The notes under the pieces are model-generated. The model was not told where the DNA came from, did no database searches, and saw only the letters and a program-made list of their open reading frames with translations. This document shows, in pieces, positions 12,091 to 23,355 of a DNA stretch of 64,000 nucleotides (the first letter of the stretch is position 1; every line of letters starts with the position of its first letter). This stretch comes from Stomorhina lunata (taxonomy: Eukaryota; Arthropoda; Insecta; Diptera; Rhiniidae). The stretch spans positions 84,406,938 through 84,470,937 of the forward strand of contig OW121743.1 in NCBI GenBank assembly GCA_933228675.1. Direction: 5' to 3'. Made by a program: the position numbers and the translations under genes.

Positions 12091-13736
12091 TAATTTTTTT
12101 TATAAAAAACCTTGATTTAGATTCTTTAAATATTCAAATATTTAATCCAATTTATATAAGTACAAAATTTAATTTCCCAAAATTCTCTTTTACTTAAATT
12201 CAAAAAAGAAGTTATGAAAGAAACCGCAAAAATTAAACCGCCAGTAACATTTCAATAACAAATCCCAAGTTTGGTTAAACATTTTTGAAAATTTATGCAA
12301 TTTCATTATATTCAGACGAGTATTCAAAATAAATTTTCATTTATAAGTTTTTATTCTTTTTAACCAGCCATAGAAACAAAAAAGTATAAGACAAAAAATA
12401 ATGTTGAACTTAGGCAAAGGCAAAAAAAAAAAATCTAAAAATCTAAAATCAATAACCTACCTTCTATAACCTTCCTTCGATCGATTTATATCTGGCCTTT
12501 CATCGTTTAACAAAGAAACTTCTGATTATTTTTAAGAAAATGTCCCAAAAATTCCTCATTGAATATCTGTGGTAATGAACATAATGACTTAAGTCGATTT
12601 TCGTGTTTTGAGATATTAAGTGTTTTGTACACAAGATACTAGAGTTTTGTATAGAAAAGTTAAAATAGTTTTATTAATAATGACATTTTATACTTGAAAT
12701 TAAGATGAGTTATAGATCTTAATGTAGAGAATAAGAATATGTAATAAAATGAAAAAAACACTATTGTCAACTTAAGCCTTTCATATCTTTCCCGTAGCCC
12801 AGTGTTATTAAGAAAACCGCATGTAATACACGCAAAAACAATAGAATGAAATGAGAACTTACTAAAACTTTTCTAATATTAATTTCAAAAAATCCTGTTG
12901 AAAATAAAATCCTGCTGGTGTTGTGTAAACAAGCTAGTAGGTGGTTTTCCTTTCAAAAAAAATATATATTACACAAACCAAATTAACAACATTTCATACA
13001 ATTTCTTTGGAAAAACTTTATTCTATTGTTTTACCAAAAAAAAAACTCAAGAAAAAACCACTCATTCACGCTTATAATTTAACCAAGTTTTAAAAACAGG
13101 AAATATGCAATCAACCAAAGGATATAAGAGTGAGCACAGGAGCTCTGCTGATACTAAACAGATAATTTAAATGGGAAAAACTGAAAGAAACTGAAATCCA
13201 ATCATATAAAACAAAAGCAAAGCATTTATGTGTAAAATTGTAAAATATTAAACAGAAAAAAGTAGAATAGAATTTTGTTGGTTATTTCGGCTTGGTTAAC
13301 ATAGATTCAAAAATATGAAAATACAATAGAGTAATGGAAAAGATTTTATAATTGGATTACAATGATCTCGAATAAAGAATATTGTATTTGCTGGTTTTTA
13401 TTATAAATTGTATTGTTTTGCAAAATTTTGTTTACAAAATTTTGCATCCATTTACTACAGACGTTATAAACAATTATTATCGCTTTTGAAATATCTTTAT
13501 TTGAAATTAACATACATTCATTTGTTCTACAACACTTTCGCGGTTCTTATGCTTAAAGTCTTTGAAAGGCTTATTGAGAAGTAAATTAATGGCTCGCCGG
13601 GCTTTTGTGCAGATCGATAAGTTTAATTAGAATTTGTTAGTAAATTAATTTGAAACAATAGAAGGAAGTAACATGGAAATTTACTACAAGACCTTGTAGT
13701 AAATTAAAACCTTGCAAGAGTAAATTTAACAGAAAA
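12090..13736. other. Unique intron sequence, nothing recognised
   Basis: About 1.6 kb without period, inverted repeat or coding signal; a few slightly less AT-rich patches (12,200-12,500; 13,520-13,640). It is one of the few non-repetitive islands in the 39-kb intron. Confidence 0.6.
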
Positions 13737-16700
13737 CAAGTAAGAAAGTGCTATAGTCGGTCAAGCTTGACCATACCATACCCCTTACCACTAAGGTCAA
13801 AAGTTTCTTTTTCCTGTATAAAGACAAATATTTGCTAAATTTTGCCATCATACAAACATTTTCTCAAAACATATACATTATGTCATGGAAACCAATTTCA
13901 TTGGTATTGGTTTTGAAAACGACAAAAAAAACAGAGACCGGAGATCGTTTTATTTTTTAAATCCATCAAGTATAAATATCATTGCCGATGAAAATTTATT
14001 TTCATTTCGATCGAAAAATAAAAAAAGAGGGATTTATATTTGAAATATAAATATCCCTCATGATGAAAATTTTAAATATCTATAACGATAAATATCCGAA
14101 CAGAAAAATATTTTATTGATTGTTTTATTTTTGAACTTCTGTTTTGACTTTGAAAAAATAAAATGTTTATGAAATTTCAAAATTTTCAACAATGAATATA
14201 TGAATGTTTTCAATTTATTGCAATGTTTTAGGACATCGAAGTTAAAGATAATAGTTCTAATAGGAACTATTGCTGGTTTCTTTGATCCGCGTCGCTATTC
14301 CTAAAAAAATAACCTTTAAACGTTTTAAACGCACTTAGACAACGACCATTTGTTGCCCAAACCCATTTCAATATAAAATTTGCAACAATAATTGAATTTT
14401 TTGCTATTTAAACGTCCTAAATACGCTTTATACCCGGACAAATACAGAAATAAAATTTGAATTTTTTCAATCAAAATTTATTTTCATCGGATGAAAAAAG
14501 ATGAAAATTATTTTGAACTGTATTGATAAATATCCCAAACGATTTTTTTATATTTTATTTTCATCGGATTGAAAAAAGAAACAAAATTTTTGAACAAATA
14601 AAAATCATGAGGGATTTTTAATATTTTTTTAAACTTCAATGATTGTTTTTTTATGGATTTAAACATGAAAATATTGTTTTAAAAGTATTAAAATCCGGTC
14701 TCTGCAAAAAAATTAAATTGGTGTCATGAATTCCAATATTAATGTTCAAACTACATTTTCTATTGGTTTTATGTGTCACAGAAAATAATATTATTGGTTT
14801 AGTATTGGAAATAAACCAAGCAACTTACAGTTAACAGATTTCATTTCAAAATTGGTCTATCAATTTAAAACAAAGGCGTTCCTGGCCAACTGGTGCCTTT
14901 TGCGATTTAAAGATCCACTAAGAACAGATTTTTGAAAATTTGGCCCTGTGGGGGATAAAAAAAGGAAAATTCAATAACGCTATAATTCCCAAACTAAAAA
15001 CAATAGAACCAAAATTGAAATCGAGTTTGGATCAGTTACAAAAGTAATAAAAAACAACAGTACAAGTGGTAAGTACTTTTCGAAAAAAGGGGAGAAAAAG
15101 AGAAAAAATATTTTTGGTACTTTTTAGCTTTAACTTTCAAATATAAAGAGATAGGTGAAAAGTTTACATAGCATTTTTTATAATATAATAAAGTAAAAAC
15201 AAGTTTTGGTACATAAAAAAATATCAAAAATGGGGAAAATTGTAAGGCTAGAATATTCTTTGTGTAGAGGTACTGGTGAAGCAAATGCATATCAACATAT
15301 TTGTTTGCAATTTAATAAATATTGCATGTAAGTGGCAATCGTCCTTTGATTGGCTGTGGTTTGTTTCTTGGTGTAGGTAGATTACATTTTTTCCAGTCCG
15401 CAATTCGGTGATTTCAAGATGTTGGGATATACAAGCTTCATTTGTCCAAATAGCAGCGTTTTCTTTATACCTACACCAAAAACATCGCAAAAAACTGAAA
15501 GTTTTTTTTCAAATAATTTTCCAGGGTTTAAATTTACTACGAGTTTTGTATAAAAATTGTTGAATATTCCATAATTTGAAATGAAAACTAAAAAAATATT
15601 TCAATTCAAATAATTTTCGGCAATAAAAAACTATAAATATTGAAACTAAATTTAAAATTCTTTGGAAAAGCTATTTTTTTAGTTTTGCTATAAAAATTGC
15701 TAACAAAAAAATATTTTCTGATAGTAATATTTTTTTGTAGCAAGAATTTTTCATTTCAAAATATTTTACTAAAAAAATATGAAAACTTAAAATTTATGAA
15801 ACTAAAAAAATATGAGAAATTTTGAAATTGAAACTACCAATAGCAGACTAAAAATTTTTTAACTACAAAATATGAGGAATTCAAATATTACAACTTAAAA
15901 TTTCTTTAAATTATAATATTGAAACTTGATTGCAGGCTTTAAATTCTGAAACTTAGAAAATATAAGCATTCAAAATTTTAAAAATCCAAGATTTAAAACA
16001 AAAACTTCTTAAAATAAAGGAAATAATCAACAAAGTCAAACTAAAGCGCCAATTCTAATATATGTCATACCTCTATTTCTTAATGAAAACTTGTATTCCG
16101 CAGAATATTTGCATTTTCTTTTATATTGAGTAAAGTCAAAATTGAATCAACACCCACCAGCCAACTTATGCGTCGAATGTCGTGTTTAAATATTTGCTAA
16201 ATTTTGCCATCATACAAATATTTTTTTAAAACTTATATATTTAAGCTGTTTCCGTCATTTGGACTTATATGAGAGCTAGGGTCAAATGTGGACCGATTAT
16301 CTCGAAATTTGGCAAATTGATTATAGTTGTTACAAAAATTATGTATGCAAAAAATAAACTCAAAATTTTCATTATCTTTAGATTTACGAGCGTTTTAGTG
16401 ATTTTTTGTCTCATTTAGTGCGTTTTTGAAGAAGAGTTTGTATGGGAGCTATGGTCAAATGTGGACCGATTTCAACGAAACAGTACAGTGATTTAAGTTT
16501 ACATAAGCAGTATCTGTTTTAAATTTCATGAAAAAATATTGATATTTGTGGCCAATATAGCAATTCCGGGAAGTGGGACCTATGTGAGGTACCATAAATA
16601 ATTAACCGATTTTGACCAGTTTCAATTATCTGTGCCAAATTTCATCAAATTATCTTTAGAATTGCGACCTGTAGTTTGATTACAAGGTTTACATGGGGGT

Positions 16701-16877
16701 CCAGCAAGCCAGCCGTCCAGCCAGACGGACGGACGGACATCGCTAAATCGACTCAGAAAGTGATTCTAAGCCTATTGGTATACTAAAAGGTGGGTCTAAG
16801 ACAAATATTTCTATGCGTTACAAACATCAGCACAAACTTATAATACCCTTTCCACCTTTAGTGGTGAAGGGTATAAA
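13737..16877 (+). mobile_element. Non-autonomous element with ATACCC/GGGTAT ends, interrupted (element 1)
   Basis: The left end at 13,737 has ACAAGTAAGAAAGTGC, the palindrome GGTCAAGCTTGACC and ATACCCCTTACCACTAAGG. The right end at 16,845-16,877 has ATACCCTTTCCACCTTTAGT, GGTGAAGGGTATAAA. The right part (16,229-16,877) carries modules such as GGGAGCTATGGTCAAATGTG, GACCGATTTCAACGAA repeated 173 bp apart, and the run GACGGACGGACGGACATCGC. A ~48-bp segment (AAATATTTGCTAAATTTTGC onward) occurs at both 13,823 and 16,187, bracketing foreign sequence: a large inverted-repeat arm and a hAT-like MITE. No transposase is visible. This is a recurring dipteran repeat type; I cannot name the family. Confidence 0.75.
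13932..14704. mobile_element. hAT-like MITE, 773 bp, with target duplication
   Basis: Terminal inverted repeats are CAGAGACCGGA (13,932) and TCCGGTCTCTG (ending 14,704). It is flanked on both sides by CAAAAAAAA (13,923-13,931 and 14,705-14,713), consistent with the 8-bp duplication of hAT elements plus a homopolymer base. The ends fit the hAT YARNG pattern. The interior is AT-rich with an AGGGATTTATA/TATAAATATCCCT hairpin and no coding sequence. Inserted in the left arm of the larger inverted repeat. Confidence 0.8.
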
Positions 16878-17189
16878 TATTGTTAAATTCTTATAGACAA
16901 ATTTAAATTATTGATAATTTTATAAGAAGATTTTTGGTTATCCATAATTCTTTCAATAAATTTTATTGATATCGGTCATTTCTTTAAAAAATCTGTTTTT
17001 TCGTTTTGTCCACATAAGAAAATAAAAGTAAAAATTCATGTTTTTGTGCTTTCATAGGGTTTTAAAAGACTTTTGCGATTGTGTCTTGTATATTAAGTAT
17101 GTATTGTCAAATATGAGCCAATTCCTACAAAATAAGGTATACTGGTTTCTGTTACCATAGGTAATATTTTTACGCTGAACATTAATAAA

Positions 17190-17420
17190 ATACAAATAAT
17201 TTGTGGCTGTAAAGGGCCAAAAACTCTAATTCGGAAAGGCATCCCTATGTGAGGTACCCGAAGTAGTAATACTTGTACAAAAATTCAGCCCGACATCGTT
17301 AAATCGACTCAGCGAGTGATTCTGAATCGATCGGTATAGGTGGTTCTCAGACCGATATTTTTATGCGTTACAAGAATCAGCAGAATATACTGATTCTACC
17401 TATGGTGGTGACCGTTTTAT
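17190..17420 (+). mobile_element. Degenerate 3' end of the ATACCC/GGGTAT element family (element 1b)
   Basis: CCCGACATCGTTAAATCGAC, GAGTGATTCTGAATCGATCG and GGTATAGGTGGTTCTCAGAC, then TATGCGTTACAAGAATCAGC and CTATGGTGGTGACC, are a decayed copy of 16,730-16,870. The 79-codon open frame starting at 17,363 reads out of this debris and is not a gene. Confidence 0.7.
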
Positions 17421-18211
17421 CGTTATCGTTTATTATCGTTTTAGCTATGTCCATCTTTCTGTTGAAATCAACATTTTTCTTAATTGTATTCGCATCTTCA
17501 GCAAATAATACAAATATGAAGTACTTTTTTGTCTTAATCTTCCAAATTTCATTTGAGTTTCTTTTTGATGATCAATTTGTAATTTTAGTTTTTGGTTATT
17601 GAAACTTTTTATTCCTCATATTTTTTTCAATTCAAGAATTCTTCGTCTGCAATTTTAATTTCAACAATTTAATTTGAAATTTTTAGATTCAATATTTGAA
17701 ATTTTTTAGTTTCAATATTTGAATTCTTCATATTTTGTAGTTAAAAATTTTTAGTCTGCTATTGGTAGTTTCAATTTCAAAATTTCTCATATTTTTTTAG
17801 TTCATAAATTTTAAGTTCAAATATTTTTTTAGAAAAATATTTTGAAATGAAAAATTCTTCCTACCAAAAAATATTACTACCAGAAAATATTTATTTTGTA
17901 TGCTACCAACAATATGAAAATATTCGAAAACCCAAAATATTTAAAAAAACTAACAAAAATTGCTCTATGAATGAAATATTTTTTGTTTATGCTATTTGAA
18001 AAATGAAAAATTTTTCATATTTTTCCGTAGCCTAAATTTAATATGAAAAACTATTTTACCAAATATTAAACCCTGTAATTTTCTTTAATAATTTTTATTT
18101 TATTTTTTTATTTGATTTTTGATGTTTCAAAAAAATTCAAATGAAATAATAAACAATTGATTCAAACATTTTGTTTGATTTAAAACCAATAAGAACAAAA
18201 CCGACTTGGAT

Positions 18212-19060
18212 TCATGACACCAAATATAACCAGTATTGGTTTTCAAAACCGAGAAATTTAAAAACTGACTTGGTTTCTATGACACCCCTGACTATTTTGG
18301 TTTTTGAAATTTTTTTTTGAGTGAAACGAGAAAAAGCTTTTAAAATTTTGGTTCGTATATGAAATGTGTAGACGAAAGTAAATGTCAAATTAGGTAATTG
18401 AATTATTCTAATCGTCTGGGAAACAAAAATAAGTTTGTTTATTTTTTTGAAAAGGTTGTGGGAGGGGGAATAGGTGGAAAAGTGTTTGAGGACATTTGAT
18501 TTGAACTTCCCTATATTGCAACTGACTTCCGCGAGAAGTAATTTCCGCAAATGAACTGTACAGCTAAATAACGTATTTTCCCAGTAGTGTTGTTCTGTCT
18601 ACTGGCCAATGGACTACGAAGGGATGAGCTCTAACATATGTTTTGCGTAAGAATTTCGAGTATAGGGAACGAGTTCCCTGATTTCGTCCAAAATAGTAAC
18701 TATAGAGCAATAGAGTTGGATAACCTACTGTTTGCTCTCACCTTCACTAGCTCGAGAACTTTAAAATAGACTTTGAAGCACCGGCCCATACATGAGAGTT
18801 ATATTCCATTTTTGGTCGGATATATGTAGGTGGTGTAAATAGAACGGAGATTAGATGAAGTAAAGTATCTCGTAAACCGTATCTCTTACTTGAAAATGTG
18901 ATTTGTCCAACAGACATCACATTGAATTCCCATGCCCAGAACATCGTTTTATCATTACCGCGACATCCGGTTCTACGTACCGGAATGACCCGAAGTTTCC
19001 CGGCCAAGGGCTGTCAACTCAGCAACCATAGAGTACCGCATAGAGTGCGATCATATGTTC
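18212..19060 (-). pseudogene. Jockey-type LINE reverse-transcriptase fragment (C-terminal end), frameshifted
   Basis: The minus strand carries remnants of the end of a non-LTR retrotransposon ORF2. From high to low coordinate they are SVGQITFSSKRYGLRDTLL and YIRPKMEYNSHVWAGASKS (within 18,747-19,007), then HPFVVHWPVDRTT (about 18,590-18,635), then AEVSCNIGKFKSNVLKHFS (within 18,450-18,530). The pieces lie in different frames with stops between them, so the copy is dead. The parts expected upstream (endonuclease, most of the RT) are absent: a 5'-truncated insertion. Motif order and wording match the post-RT region of Jockey-like elements of flies; the exact family is not resolved. Confidence 0.85.
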
Positions 19061-19505
19061 TACTAAGCACAAAAAAAATAGAAAAAATAGAAAAAATGTA
19101 TAATTACATTTCCTATATGAAGATGACGTCTATTAAATGTACCTTTGACGTCTCTTAAATGTACTTGACAGTTTCGTCCACAGTCTATTTAGTTGTGGTT
19201 TATGTCAGCAACAACATATTTACAACATCGTTTTATAAAATTATTATTTAAAAACAAATTTTCATTTAATTTTGAAAAAAATTTTAAATGTTATTATTTT
19301 TTGTTTTTATTTATTTTTGATTTTATTTTATTTTAGGATGAACATCATTTTATAAAAGTAATAAAATATATCATGGCAATACTATTATTTGATATTTCAT
19401 TACGAAGCTTTTATTTCTAAACGAAAAAAGAAAATGAACTCAATTTAGAGCTTAATCGTTTGCCTAGTATTCGATTGCCTTCTAACGTGTACAAGTTTTG
19501 TGAAC
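19060..19505. other. Intron sequence, nothing recognised
   Basis: AT-rich, includes TTAAATGTACTTGACAGTTTC and poly-A/T runs. No repeat period or coding signal. Confidence 0.55.
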
Positions 19506-19509
19506 AGGC

Positions 19510-20158
19510 TGTTAAGCTGTTTCCGCCATTTGAACTTATATGAGAGCTAGGGTTAAATGTGGGCCGATTATCTCGAAATTTGGCAAATTAATTACTGGTG
19601 TTACAAAACCTATGCAAAAAATTAACTTGAAATTCTCATTATCTTTAGATTTACGAACGTTTTAGTGATTTTTGTTCCATTTAGTGCGTTTTGATAGAAG
19701 AGTTTGTATGGGAGCTATAATCAAATGTGGACCGATTTCAACGAATTTAATACAGTGATTTTGGTTCACAAAAGCAGTGTTTGTTTTAAGTTTCATTCAA
19801 AAATATTGATATTTGTGGCCGATATATCAATTCCGGGAAGTTGAACCTATAGGAGGTACCATAAATAATAGACCGATTTTGACGAATTTCAATAGCCATG
19901 GTCCCATTATCAAAAAAATAATCTGTTCCAAATTTCATCAAATTATCTTTAGAATTGCAACCTGTACTTTGATTGCATGGTTTACATGGTGGTCCAGCCA
20001 GACGGACGGACATCGCTAAATCGACTCAGAAAGTGATTGTAAGCCTATTAGTATACTAAAAGGTGGGTCTAAGACAAATATTTCTATGCTTCACATACAT
20101 CAGCACAAACTTATAATACCCTTTCCACCTATGGTGGTGAAGGGTATAAAAAGGAGGT
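19510..20158 (+). mobile_element. 3' part of the ATACCC/GGGTAT element (element 2, 5'-truncated)
   Basis: Collinear with 16,229-16,877: AAGCTGTTTCCGCCATTTGA, GATTATCTCGAAATTTGGCA, GGGAGCTATAATCAAATGTG, then CCAGACGGACGGACATCGCT, and the terminal hairpin ATACCCTTTCCACCTATGGT, GGTGAAGGGTATAAAA. The left end is missing. The open frames on both strands at 19,786-20,019 are repeat-derived. Confidence 0.85.
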
Positions 20159-20159
20159 T

Positions 20160-22020
20160 AAAGAACGTAGCCTTGCGTTACCCCAGGATTAGTCTTAATT
20201 TTGTTGGATTATATTACATCTATAACAACTCTTAGTTAGCGAAACTATACAAATCGAGAGACGTTTTTATCGTTATCAAAAGCAACAAGTTTTGATAGAA
20301 GTGCACTTCCGTCAAATGAACATTCTATTCACACTAAATCCCGTTTCACACGAATCAGGTTTACTTGATCAGTTTTTCTTTAAATTTCTTTTGAACCTCC
20401 ATTCCCGTTCACACACAAACATTTTCTTCATCAGTTTTCATATCATTTTCCTTAAATTTCATACAAATTTTTTTGGTCAATTTAATTCTGTCATTTTTTT
20501 GTCATACAAATCCAAGACTTGATAAGCCAAACCTGATAATTTTTTTGATAGAAAGGCTAGCAAGTTCACCATAAAGCGGCAAGTTTGTAAACTACTTAAC
20601 AGATATTTAACCAAAAGGTTATTACCCTCACATTTTTTTTAAGAGTAGGAAACTACCTCTTGCTGCCCCTAGGAGCAGTAAGAAGAATTTTGGAGACGTG
20701 GAAGGATGAGTTATCTTCGTTTTGAGTGTCTGATGGTTCTTTGTTTCATAATTTTATATTGACCTTTAATTTGACTGTGATAGCATTATTAGCATTATTA
20801 TCTTACTCTCCTTATTTTTAAAACTTTTCAAAAAATCTAAACCCAATCAGTAAAATCTTTCTTTTACGAACTTTTCTAATAACTTCACACATTTTCAAAT
20901 CTAATTTTTTGTTTTGCTTAAATTTAATTTCCTAATTTCATCTAATAAACTTCACACATTATCAACTATTACATCACTCACTTTTTGGCTAAGCACGTTT
21001 CTCTTACACATGCCTGAACATCACCTCACCTTAATGGTGACTTAAGTCTTGCCCAGTATCAAAAAAGAATATGTCACAGATTAAAGTAAAACAAAAGAGA
21101 GACCAAAAAAAAGTGATTATAATATACTTTTAAAATCTAGTTAGAGTTTCATTTGTAAATATATTTCAACCACAATCGCAGTAGCGTAACGACAACTGCT
21201 AATAAAGGAACAAAATATCACAAAGGGAAATGTTGGAAAGGGCCTTCGATATAAGAAGCCTTAAAACTTTAAAAAGTCACTTAAATACCCCTATGATTAT
21301 AAAACTATTGATAAAACTTTTTAGAGATAAACATTAGTCCGAAATATAGTAAAAGTCGGTCCATATTTGACCCTACCTCAAATGTACTTAAATCTCGAAA
21401 TAAAAAAATTACTACAGATCAGAGAACTTCAAAATCACGGGATTTCTTGATTTCATTCAGCACAAAAATTTTTGTTCATTTTAAAGAATAAAGAAAAATT
21501 CAACGTGATTAAAAATCATATTCATTCTACTGTACAATCAAATTCTGATTTTGTGAATAATTAACAAAAGCATTTTATGAACAAGTTCGCACAGGCAAGA
21601 GAAGGGCTTGCAGTAAATTCATCGTGTCCAAACGATCTTATTCTCATTAACACACACAACATGTTTGAACCGAACGTCTATATGAATTGAGCAATATAAT
21701 ATGCCAACAACACAAACAACATTTACAATTCAACATTGATAAGTGAGCTTATTTGAATTTTTCATCATATTGAATTTGTTTATCAAAGGCAAAATTAGAA
21801 GGAATACGCATTGGAAAATGCAGTGGTTTATAAGATTTTTTTTTATTAGTTTGGTAACTTTTTAATTGACGTAGTAAATAGAGAAAAATGTGAATGTATA
21901 ATTATTATATATATTATATAACAATTATATAACATTATAATTGTATAATTGAATAGAGCAATAAGAGTTATTCAGAAAAATATATATATATATATACAGT
22001 GAGATGGAATATATAGAAAA
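20160..22020. other. Intron sequence with a weak inverted repeat and AT microsatellites
   Basis: AATCAGGTTTACTTGATCAG (20,353) is imperfectly mirrored by ACTTGATAAGCCAAACCTGA (20,517), suggesting a ~190-bp decayed MITE; the 76-codon frame at 20,292 spans it and is rejected. AT-rich microsatellite patches lie at 21,900-21,950 and (TA)n at about 21,980-21,996. Otherwise nothing is recognised. Confidence 0.5.
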
Positions 22021-22097
22021 ATTATTTTTATGCTAAACATTCAATCGTTTTTATAGAAAATATTTTATTTTTTAAGTAAAAAATACGTTTATATTTT

Positions 22098-23355
22098 CTT
22101 TATAGAAAAAGTAAGTTTTTCAATAGAAAAAGTAAGTTTTTCTATAGAAAAAGTAAGTTTTTCTATAGAAAAAGTAAGTTTTTCTATAGAAAAAGTAAGT
22201 TTTTCTATAGAAAAAGTAAGTTTTTCTATAGAAAAAGTAAGTTTTTCTATAGAAAAAGTAAGTTTTTCTATAGAAAAAAAGTAAGTTTTTCTATAGAAAA
22301 AGTAAGTTTTTCTATAGAAAAAGTAAGTTTTTCTATAGAAAAAGTAAGTTTTTCTATAGAAAACGTAAGTTTTTCTATAGAAAACGTAAGTTTTTCTATA
22401 GAAAACGTAAGTTTTTCTATAGAAAAAGTAAGTTTTTCTATAGAAAAAGTAAGTTTTTCTATAGAAAAAGTAAGTTTTTCAATAGAAAAAGTAAGTTTTT
22501 CTATAGAAAAAGTAAGTTTTTCTATAGAAAAAGTAAGTTTTTCAATAGAAAAAGTAAGTTTTTCTATAGAAAAAGTAAGTTTTTCTATAGAAAAAAAGTA
22601 AGTTTTTCTATAGAAAAAGTAAGTTTTTCTATAGAAAAAGTAAGTTTTTCTATAGAAAAAGTAAGTTTTTCTATAGAAAACGTAAGTTTTTCTATAGAAA
22701 ACGTAAGTTTTTCTATAGAAAACGTAAGTTTTTCTATAGAAAACGTAAGTTTTTCTATAGAAAAAGTAAGTTTTTCTATAGAAAAAGTAAGTTTTTCTAT
22801 AGAAAAAGTAAGTTTTTCTATAGAAAAAGTAAGTTTTTCAATAGAAAAAGTAAGTTTTTCTATAGAAAAAGTAAGTTTTTCTATAGAAAAAGTAAGTTTT
22901 TCAATAGAAAAAGTAAGTTTTTCTATAGAAAAAGTAAGTTTTTCTATAGAAAAAAAGTAAGTTTTTCTATAGAAAAAGTAAGTTTTTCTATAGAAAAAGT
23001 AAGTTTTTCTATAGAAAAAGTAAGTTTTTCTATAGAAAAAGTAAGTTTTTCTATAGAAAAAGTAAGTTTTTCTATAGAAAAAGTAAGTTTTTCTATAGAA
23101 AAAGTAAGTTTTTCTATAGAAAAAGTAAGTTTTTCTATAGAAAAAGTAAGTTTTTCTATAGAAAAAGTAAGTTTTTCTATAGAAAACGTAAGTTTTTCTA
23201 TAGAAAAAGTAAGTTTTTCTATAGAAAAAGTAAGTTTTTCTATAGAAAACGTATGTTTTTCTATTGAAAAAGTAAGTTTTTCTATAGAAAAAGTAAGTTT
23301 TTCTATAGAAAAAGTAAGTTTTTCTATAGAAAACGTAAGTTTTTCTATAAAAAAA
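22098..23355 (+). repeat. Homogeneous 21-bp tandem array, ~60 copies, splice-site-like unit
   Basis: The unit is GTAAGTTTTTCTATAG followed by five A. Variants are AAAAC in place of AAAAA, CAATAG in place of CTATAG, and 23-bp units with seven A. Successive TCTATAG starts are 21 bp apart (22,141; 22,162; 22,183). In the sense direction of the host gene each unit reads TTTTTCTATAG / AAAAA / GTAAGT: an acceptor-like tract, five bases, and a donor that is perfect at positions +1 to +6. A higher-order repeat is present: 23-bp units at 22,273, 22,590 and 22,949 recur with the same following pattern. It is far more homogeneous than any other array here, so it expanded recently or is being homogenised. 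Confidence 0.97.

Larger units (their letters stand above)
13873..18290. repeat. Large inverted-repeat (foldback) structure, ~4.4 kb, with later insertions
   Basis: The left arm at 15,707-15,960 (TAGTAATATTTTTTTGTAGC ... ACTACCAATAGCAGACTAAA) is the near-exact reverse complement of 17,640-17,900. Outer pieces also match: 13,876-13,920 (GTCATGGAAACCAAT ... TTGGTTTTGAAAAC) against about 18,230-18,290, and TTGGTGTCATGAATTCC (14,719) against GGATTCATGACACCAA (18,209). The left arm was later split by the hAT-like MITE and by other sequence (about 14,870-15,510). The centre contains two copies of the GGGTAT-element 3' end. Confidence 0.75.

Noticed and set aside
17141..17166. Possible ratchet site GTTACCATAG|GTAATA
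   Set aside because: Poor pyrimidine tract, weak donor, located in transposon-derived sequence.
20292..20522. 76-codon open frame on the plus strand
   Set aside because: Covers a weak inverted repeat (decayed MITE) and has no recognisable domain.
22098..23355. CRISPR-like array
   Set aside because: Tandem 21-bp units without spacers, in an animal gene intron; a minisatellite.
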